DNA of 64,000 bases from Mycobacterium conspicuum (GTDB lineage Bacteria; Actinomycetota; Actinomycetes; Mycobacteriales; Mycobacteriaceae), in contig NZ_AP022613.1 of NCBI RefSeq assembly GCF_010730195.1, forward strand, positions 2,356,001-2,420,000, given 5' to 3'. Numbering within the stretch: position 1 is the first letter of the stretch; every line of letters starts with the position of its first letter. The translations under genes and the position numbers were made by a program. Under the pieces are notes generated by a model. That model saw nothing but the letters and a program-made list of their open reading frames with translations. It did no database searches and was not told where the DNA came from. Below, piece after piece: positions 58,585 through 64,000 of this stretch.

Positions 58585-61500
58585 ATGGAATTTGTTGACA
58601 AGGGACTTCCGCTTACGCGGGGTCAGCTAGACATTTGGCTGGCGGAAGAAACGGGTCACTCCGGAACTGACTGGCAGCTTGGCGTTCTGGTGCGCTTCGA
58701 CGGCGTGGTGCAGCGAGACGTGCTCGATCGGGCGATCCGTCACGTGATGCGCGAGGCCGAACCGGCCAGGATCGCGATCGTCGAGGTGGACGGCCAGGCC
58801 TGCCAACGGCCGATTGAGGACCCGGACGTCGCGCTGGAATTTCATGACCTGAGCGATGCGCGCCATCCGGTGCAGGAAGCCAAGGCGATGGCATTAGCGA
58901 TCCAAGGCACACCAATGCCATTGGATGGCCCGCTATTCCGATTCGCGCTATTCCAGACCTGGGCCGATGAATTTTATTTGTTCGGGTGCTTCCACCACAT
59001 AGCCATTGATGGCACGGGAATTACGCTGATTGCCAATCGAATGGCGAGTGTGTACGCCGCATTCATTGCGGACGCGCCCGTTCCTCCCGCGTTCTTTGGC
59101 TCGCTGGCCGATTTGGTGCGTTGCGAGTCGGAATACGAAGCGTCTCCCGAGTATCAGGAAGATCAGGACTATTGGGCCAAGAATCTGCCGCCGGAAGGCG
59201 GGCCACCCAGCGGCTTGCTCCCGGCGACGGATGAGGGGAACGCGTCAGCGCCGTCGGCGCCGGTTCGCTTGGACCCCAACGTCCTTCGGCGCGTGCAAGA
59301 GTTGGCCGACTCGTGGCGGGTGCCCCGCTCGTCGCTCATCACGGCGGCGTCCGCCCTGCTGGTCCGCGGTTGGTGCGCCGACAGCTCGCAGGTGGTGCTC
59401 GACTTCCCGGTCAGCCGGCGGGTGCGTCCGGAGTCAAAGACGCTTGCCGGAATGCTTTCCGGGGTGGTGCCACTGGTGTTGACGATTCCGCCGGCGTCGA
59501 CGGTCGCGGGCTTTTGCCAGTACGTCGATGCGCGAATACGGGAAGCGTTGCAGCACCAGCGATTCCCGGTGCACGCCCTGGAACGCAAAGCCGGTTCGAA
59601 CGGCGGGCCCACCAATCGGGTGAGCGTGAATTTCATGCCGTCCAAGATGACCATGGATTTCGCGGGTGTCGCGGCGTCGGCGTCATTCACCAACCCCGTT
59701 CAGGTGGGCGACTTTGCGTTGATCTTCTCCGGCGCCGGCGATCAGCTTTTCCTCAGCACGGCGGGCGCCGGGGGGCCGTTGGCGAACTTCGACGTATCGG
59801 AATTGGCGAAGCGGTTGAGCCAGGTGCTGGTGGCGATGACCGCCGATCCGGACCGACGCCTCTCGTCGATGGATCTGCGCGACGCCGCCGAGCTCGACGG
59901 GCTGGACGGATGGGGCAACCGTGCGGTGTTGAACCGGCCGGCCGCGACGGCGCCGTCCACGCCGTCCATTCCGGCGCTGTTCGCCGCGCAGGCGGCCCGC
60001 ACCCCGGAGGCGGCGGCGATCACGTTCGGCGAACGCACCTGGACCTACCGCGAGGTCCAGCAGGCCTCCGACCGGCTGGCGCACCTGCTGGCCGGCCACG
60101 GGCTGGGGCCGGGACAGCGGGCGGCGCTGCTGTTGGAGCGTTCGGCCGAGGCGATCGTGGCGATTTTGGCGGTGCTCAAGACCGGCGCCGCGTACGTCCC
60201 GATCGATCCGGCGGTGCCGGCGGCCCGAATCGAGTTCATGCTCAACGACGCCGCCCCAATCGCCGCGATCACCACCACCGGTTTGGTGGACCGGCTGGGC
60301 GAGCGCGATCTGCTGATCATCGATCTCAACGAAGTCCGAGACGCTGCGGTTGATTCCGGTACCGCGCTGCCGGTGCCGGAGCCGGACAACGTCGCCTACC
60401 TCATCTACACCTCGGGGACCACCGGCGTCCCCAAGGGCGTGGCCATCACCCACCACAACGTGACCCGGCTGCTGGAGTCCCTGGACGTCGAGCTGTCGCC
60501 CGGGCAGGCGTGGTCGCAGTGGCATTCCCTGGCGTTCGACGTCTCGGTGTGCGAAATCTGGGGTGCGCTGCTCTCCGGCGGGCGCCTGGTGGTGGTGCCC
60601 GAGTCGGTGGCGCGTTCGCCCGAGGATTTCCACGCGTTGCTCGTCAAGGAACAGGTCGCCGTCCTCAGCCAGACCCCGTCGGCGTTTTACGCGCTGCAAA
60701 CCGCCGACGGGCTCGCGCCCGAGCTGGGACGTCAGCTCAACCTGCAGGCCGTCATCTTCGCCGGCGAGGCGCTGGAACCCCAGCGCCTGCGTTCGTGGGT
60801 GGACAACCATCCGGGGCGGCCGCGCCTGCTCAACCTGTACGGCACCACCGAAACGACGGTGCACGCCTCGTTCCGGGAGATCTTCCCCGACGACCTCGGC
60901 AGCTCCGCCAGCCCCATCGGCGTGCCGCTGGCCAACTACGCCTTCTTCGTGCTCGACGGCTGGATGCAGCCGGTGCCGCCCGGCGTGGTGGGGGAGTTGT
61001 ACGTGGCCGGCGGGGCCGCGGGGTTGGGGTACTGGCAGCGGCCGGGCCTGACGTCGACGCGGTTTGTCGCGTGCCCGTTCGGCGCCCCGGGGATGCGCAT
61101 GTACCGCACCGGCGACCTGGCCTGGTGGGGCCTGAACGACGACGGGGACGGGCAGCTGCGCTACGTCGGGCGCTCCGACGACCAGGTCAAGATCCGCGGA
61201 TTCCGCATCGAACTCGGTGAAGTGCAGGCGGCGCTGGCCGCGCAAGACGGGGTGCAGCAGGCGGTGGCGATCGTCCGCGAGGACCGTCCCGGCGACAAGC
61301 GGCTGGTGGGGTATGTGACCGGGGCCGTCGACACGCACACCGTGCGCGCCGCGCTGGCCGAACGACTGCCCGCCTACATGGTGCCCGCGGCCCTGGTCGT
61401 CGTCGACGCGCTGCCGTTGACGGTCAACGGCAAGCTCGACAAGCGAGCGTTGCCGGCGCCGGAGTATCAAGACGCCGACAACTATCGCGCCCCGGCCAAC

Positions 61501-63183
61501 GCGGTCGAGGAGATCCTGGCCGACATCTACGCCCAGGTGCTCGGGCTGGAGCGCGTCGGGGTGGACGAGTCGTTCTTCGAGCTGGGCGGCGACAGCATCC
61601 TGTCCACGCAGGTGGTGGCCCGGGCCCGGGCCGCGGGCCTGGTGTGTCGGCCGCGCGACATCTTCGTCGAGCAATCCGTGGCCCGGCTCGCCCTGGTCGT
61701 CGGGATCGCCGACGGTGACGAGGTCAGCGACGAGGGCCTCGGACCGGTCGTCGCCACCCCGATCATGCACTGGCTGAACAGCGTCGAGGGGCCCGTCGAT
61801 GAGTTCAACCAGACCGTGCTGGTGCAGGCCCCGGTGGGGGTCACCGAGGACGATGTGGTCGCCGTGCTGCAGGCCGTGCTGGACACGCACGCCATGCTGC
61901 GGCTGCGGGTCGACGACGAGACAGAGGGCGGCTGGTCGTTGACGGTGCCCGAGGCGGGCTCGGTGGACGCGCGCGAGTGCGTGCACGCGGTGCAGGTGCT
62001 CTCCGACGAGGCCGTGATCGAGGCGCGGTCGCGGCTGAACCCGGCGGCCGGGAGGATGCTCAGCGCGCTGTGGGTGGCCCCCACGGCCCAGCTGGTGTTG
62101 ATCGTTCACCACCTGGCCGTCGACGGGGTGTCCTGGCGCATCCTGCTGGAGGACCTCAACCTCGCCTGGGTCCAGCATCGCGGCGGACAACAGGTGGTGT
62201 TGCCGGCGCCGAGGACGTCGTTCTCCCGGTGGGCGTCGCTGTTGGCGGAGTGCGCGCGCCGACCGGACGTCGTGGCGCAGGCGTCGGCGTGGCAGCGCAT
62301 CGCCGCCATTCCCGCGACGCTGCCGGCGGTGCGCCCCGAGTCGGACACCCAGGTGAACGCCGGGACCTTCTCGATGTCCCTGGACCCCGAGACGACCCGC
62401 ACGCTGCTCGGCGAGGTGCCGGCGGCGTTCCACGCGGGGTTGCAGGACATCCTGCTGATCGCCTTCGCCCTGGCGTGTGCGGAATTCCTGGGCACCGGCG
62501 GGGCGCCGCTCAGTATCGATGTGGAGGGCCACGGGCGCCACGAGGAACTGGCCGCCTCGACCGAACACGGCGAGCACATGGACCTGTCGCGCACGGTGGG
62601 CTGGTTCACCACCAAATACCCGGTGGCGCTGCGCGTGGGCGCGCTGGACTGGGCGCAGGTCACGGCGGGTGACGCGGCGTTGGGGGCGGTGATCAAGGAT
62701 GCCAAGGAGCAGCTGCGCGCCCTGCCGGACGGCGTCACCTACGGCCTGCTGCGCTATCTCAATCCCGACGTCACGGACCTCGACGTGGCGGGCACGGACC
62801 CGCCGATCGGGTTCAACTACCTGGGGCGGATGGGCTCGGCGGACGGCGAGCTCTCCGGCGATGTGTGGGAGATCAGCCCGGGCGGGTGGTCGGTCACCGG
62901 CGTTGCCGCGGCCATCCCCATGCCGCTGGCGCACACCGTCGAACTCAACGCGGGCACCATCAACACCGACGGCGGGCCGCAGTTGCGGGCCAGCTGGACG
63001 TGGGCGCCCTCGATCCTCAATCAGGCGCAGGTCAGCCGGTTGAACGGGTTGTGGTTCGACGCGCTCGCCGGCATCTGCGCGCATGTGCGAGGCGGCGGGG
63101 GCGGTCTGACGCCGTCCGATATCGCTGTTGGCCTGAGCCAGCAGCAGATCGACGAGCTACAGCGGCAATATGCGGATAGCTGA
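58585..63183 (+). CDS. NRPS starter module (C-A-T-E), Mps1-like
   Basis: 1532-residue nonribosomal peptide synthetase. The condensation domain (1-440) has FHHIAIDG (His137-His138, Asp142) and, being first, should be a starter C domain that acylates the first amino acid. The adenylation domain (about 460-960) has YTSGTTGVPKG at 608, YGTTETT, YRTGDLAWW and Lys950 in NGKLDKRAL; its pocket residues, aligned by eye to GrsA, read D-V-C-S-I-A-L-V-H. The carrier domain has GGDSILSTQ (Ser1004). The epimerase domain (about 1060-1500) has HHLAVDG (1175-1181), DVEGHGRH and VGWFTTKYP. The product is thus an N-acylated D-amino acid, as in module 1 of GPL Mps1. The stop overlaps the next ORF, where synthesis logically continues. 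Confidence 0.94.
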   Translation: MEFVDKGLPLTRGQLDIWLAEETGHSGTDWQLGVLVRFDGVVQRDVLDRAIRHVMREAEPARIAIVEVDGQACQRPIEDPDVALEFHDLSDARHPVQEAKAMALAIQGTPMPLDGPLFRFALFQTWADEFYLFGCFHHIAIDGTGITLIANRMASVYAAFIADAPVPPAFFGSLADLVRCESEYEASPEYQEDQDYWAKNLPPEGGPPSGLLPATDEGNASAPSAPVRLDPNVLRRVQELADSWRVPRSSLITAASALLVRGWCADSSQVVLDFPVSRRVRPESKTLAGMLSGVVPLVLTIPPASTVAGFCQYVDARIREALQHQRFPVHALERKAGSNGGPTNRVSVNFMPSKMTMDFAGVAASASFTNPVQVGDFALIFSGAGDQLFLSTAGAGGPLANFDVSELAKRLSQVLVAMTADPDRRLSSMDLRDAAELDGLDGWGNRAVLNRPAATAPSTPSIPALFAAQAARTPEAAAITFGERTWTYREVQQASDRLAHLLAGHGLGPGQRAALLLERSAEAIVAILAVLKTGAAYVPIDPAVPAARIEFMLNDAAPIAAITTTGLVDRLGERDLLIIDLNEVRDAAVDSGTALPVPEPDNVAYLIYTSGTTGVPKGVAITHHNVTRLLESLDVELSPGQAWSQWHSLAFDVSVCEIWGALLSGGRLVVVPESVARSPEDFHALLVKEQVAVLSQTPSAFYALQTADGLAPELGRQLNLQAVIFAGEALEPQRLRSWVDNHPGRPRLLNLYGTTETTVHASFREIFPDDLGSSASPIGVPLANYAFFVLDGWMQPVPPGVVGELYVAGGAAGLGYWQRPGLTSTRFVACPFGAPGMRMYRTGDLAWWGLNDDGDGQLRYVGRSDDQVKIRGFRIELGEVQAALAAQDGVQQAVAIVREDRPGDKRLVGYVTGAVDTHTVRAALAERLPAYMVPAALVVVDALPLTVNGKLDKRALPAPEYQDADNYRAPANAVEEILADIYAQVLGLERVGVDESFFELGGDSILSTQVVARARAAGLVCRPRDIFVEQSVARLALVVGIADGDEVSDEGLGPVVATPIMHWLNSVEGPVDEFNQTVLVQAPVGVTEDDVVAVLQAVLDTHAMLRLRVDDETEGGWSLTVPEAGSVDARECVHAVQVLSDEAVIEARSRLNPAAGRMLSALWVAPTAQLVLIVHHLAVDGVSWRILLEDLNLAWVQHRGGQQVVLPAPRTSFSRWASLLAECARRPDVVAQASAWQRIAAIPATLPAVRPESDTQVNAGTFSMSLDPETTRTLLGEVPAAFHAGLQDILLIAFALACAEFLGTGGAPLSIDVEGHGRHEELAASTEHGEHMDLSRTVGWFTTKYPVALRVGALDWAQVTAGDAALGAVIKDAKEQLRALPDGVTYGLLRYLNPDVTDLDVAGTDPPIGFNYLGRMGSADGELSGDVWEISPGGWSVTGVAAAIPMPLAHTVELNAGTINTDGGPQLRASWTWAPSILNQAQVSRLNGLWFDALAGICAHVRGGGGGLTPSDIAVGLSQQQIDELQRQYADS

Positions 63184-64000
63184 CGTACTGCCGTTGACCC
63201 CCCTGCAGCAGGGGCTGCTGTTCCACGCCAGCACGGCGCAGGGTGACGACGATCTGTACGCGGTGCAACTCGACATCACGCTGAGCGGCCGGCTCGATCA
63301 GCACCGGCTGCACGAGGCCGTGCACACCCTGGTAACTCGCCATCCCAACCTGGTGGCCCGGTTTTCCGACAAGTTCGAGCAGCCGGTGCAGATCATCCCG
63401 GCCGATCCGGACGCGCCCTGGCGGTACGTCGACCTCAGCGGTGACGGCCCGCATCTCGATCCGCAGATCGAGCAGCTCTGCGCCGAGGAACGCGCGGCGG
63501 TCTGCGACATCGCGCACCAGGCGGCGTCCCGGGCGCTGTTGATCCGCATCGCCGACGACCAGCACCGGTTCGTACTGACGAATCACCACATCGTGCTGGA
63601 CGGCTGGTCGCTGCCGATCCTGCTGGGGGAGATCTTCGCCAGCTATCACGGGCAATGGCTGCCGGCCGCGGTGCCGTATCGCCGGTTCGTCGCCTGGCTG
63701 ACCGGTCGTGACGTCGACGCGGCCCGCACGGCGTGGGGTCAGGTGCTGTCCGGCTTCGAGACACCCACCCTGGTGAGCCCGCCCGGACGGCTGGCGTCGG
63801 GGCGGCGCGGCGTCGCGTCGTTTCGGCTGCCCGAACAGACCACGCAGGCCGTCAGCGAGCTGGCGCGCTCCCAGCACACCACCGTCAGCACCGTGCTGCA
63901 GGCGGCCTTCGCGCAGGTGCTGATGTGGCTGACCGGTCAGCCCGACGTCGCCTTCGGCACGACGGTCTCGGGCCGGCCCGCCGAGGTGGCCGGCGCGGAC
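63170..64000 (+). CDS. NRPS continuation: condensation domain (partial at window end)
   Basis: Open frame from ATG 63170 to the window edge. It starts MRIADVLPLTPLQQGLLFHA, the classical start of a condensation domain that follows an epimerase domain, and has the catalytic NHHIVLDGWS motif (HHxxxDG) and FGTTVSGRP. It overlaps the NRPS above by 14 bases in another frame. In related Mps1-like synthetases E and C domains lie in one chain, so this is either a genuinely separate subunit with an overlapping start or the result of a one-base shift. There is no clear Shine-Dalgarno ahead of 63170. It would condense the D-amino acid with the next residue. Confidence 0.85.
   Translation, partial: MRIADVLPLTPLQQGLLFHASTAQGDDDLYAVQLDITLSGRLDQHRLHEAVHTLVTRHPNLVARFSDKFEQPVQIIPADPDAPWRYVDLSGDGPHLDPQIEQLCAEERAAVCDIAHQAASRALLIRIADDQHRFVLTNHHIVLDGWSLPILLGEIFASYHGQWLPAAVPYRRFVAWLTGRDVDAARTAWGQVLSGFETPTLVSPPGRLASGRRGVASFRLPEQTTQAVSELARSQHTTVSTVLQAAFAQVLMWLTGQPDVAFGTTVSGRPAEVAGAD

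Noticed and set aside
1..64000. tRNA, rRNA, IS element or integrase signatures
   Set aside because: None seen on either strand; gene-level duplications explain the repeats without a mobile element.

Overview
The window reads as a slow-growing Mycobacterium. Composition is GC-rich with GTG and TTG starts. There is a full PE_PGRS gene, a family confined to slow-growing mycobacteria. The gene set (GDP-fucose enzymes, two-Rossmann lipid glycosyltransferases, acyltransferases, methyltransferases, MbtH, NRPS, large PKSs) is typical of mycobacterial cell-surface glycolipid or glycopeptidolipid (GPL) loci. I saw no tRNA, rRNA, IS element, integrase, CRISPR array or replication origin.

Region 1 (1-27010) is a sugar-tailoring and decoration region. 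The left minus-strand run is GT2 glycosyltransferase, GMC oxidoreductase, gmd, fcl and an acyltransferase cut by the window edge. Then come a Gfo/Idh/MocA oxidoreductase, a PE_PGRS gene, a second GMC oxidoreductase, a TylF-like methyltransferase, an alpha/beta hydrolase, a nucleotide-sugar dehydrogenase with an epimerase/decarboxylase-like enzyme, a second acyltransferase-SGNH protein, a glycosyltransferase, another epimerase, a third acyltransferase-SGNH protein, and a membrane-anchored methyltransferase abutting a second glycosyltransferase. Many genes are paralogous pairs or triples, and several share copied promoter/leader sequences.

Region 2 (27149-54563) is a polyketide block: PKS1 (KS-AT-KR-ACP-KS-AT-DH-ER-KR-ACP), PKS2 (FAAL-ACP-KS-AT-DH-ER-KR-ACP-docking) and PKS3 (docking-KS-AT-DH-ER-KR-ACP fused to a PapA/condensation-like acyltransferase). 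PKS2 and PKS3 are near-identical over most of their length but carry different AT cores (methylmalonyl-type versus malonyl-type). PKS1 is preceded by a promoter and a 20-codon mbtH-like fragment that match the promoter and start of the real mbtH gene at 58352.

Region 3 (54601-64000) holds a leucine-carboxyl-methyltransferase-like gene divergent from a MocR-type regulator, an Rv2952/Fmt-like lipid O-methyltransferase, then mbtH and an NRPS (C-A-T-E, and a following C domain in another frame that runs off the window).

Taken together, I infer a lipopeptide/glycolipid assembly line. A fatty acid is activated by the FAAL domain, extended by PKS2 and PKS3 and possibly esterified by the fused acyltransferase. 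An NRPS starter module builds an acylated peptide beginning with a D-residue. The sugar, methyl and acyl genes decorate the product. The same candidate KstR-type operator (TNNAACNNGTTNNA) lies just downstream of the -10 box in front of both PKS1 and mbtH-NRPS, which suggests shared regulation.
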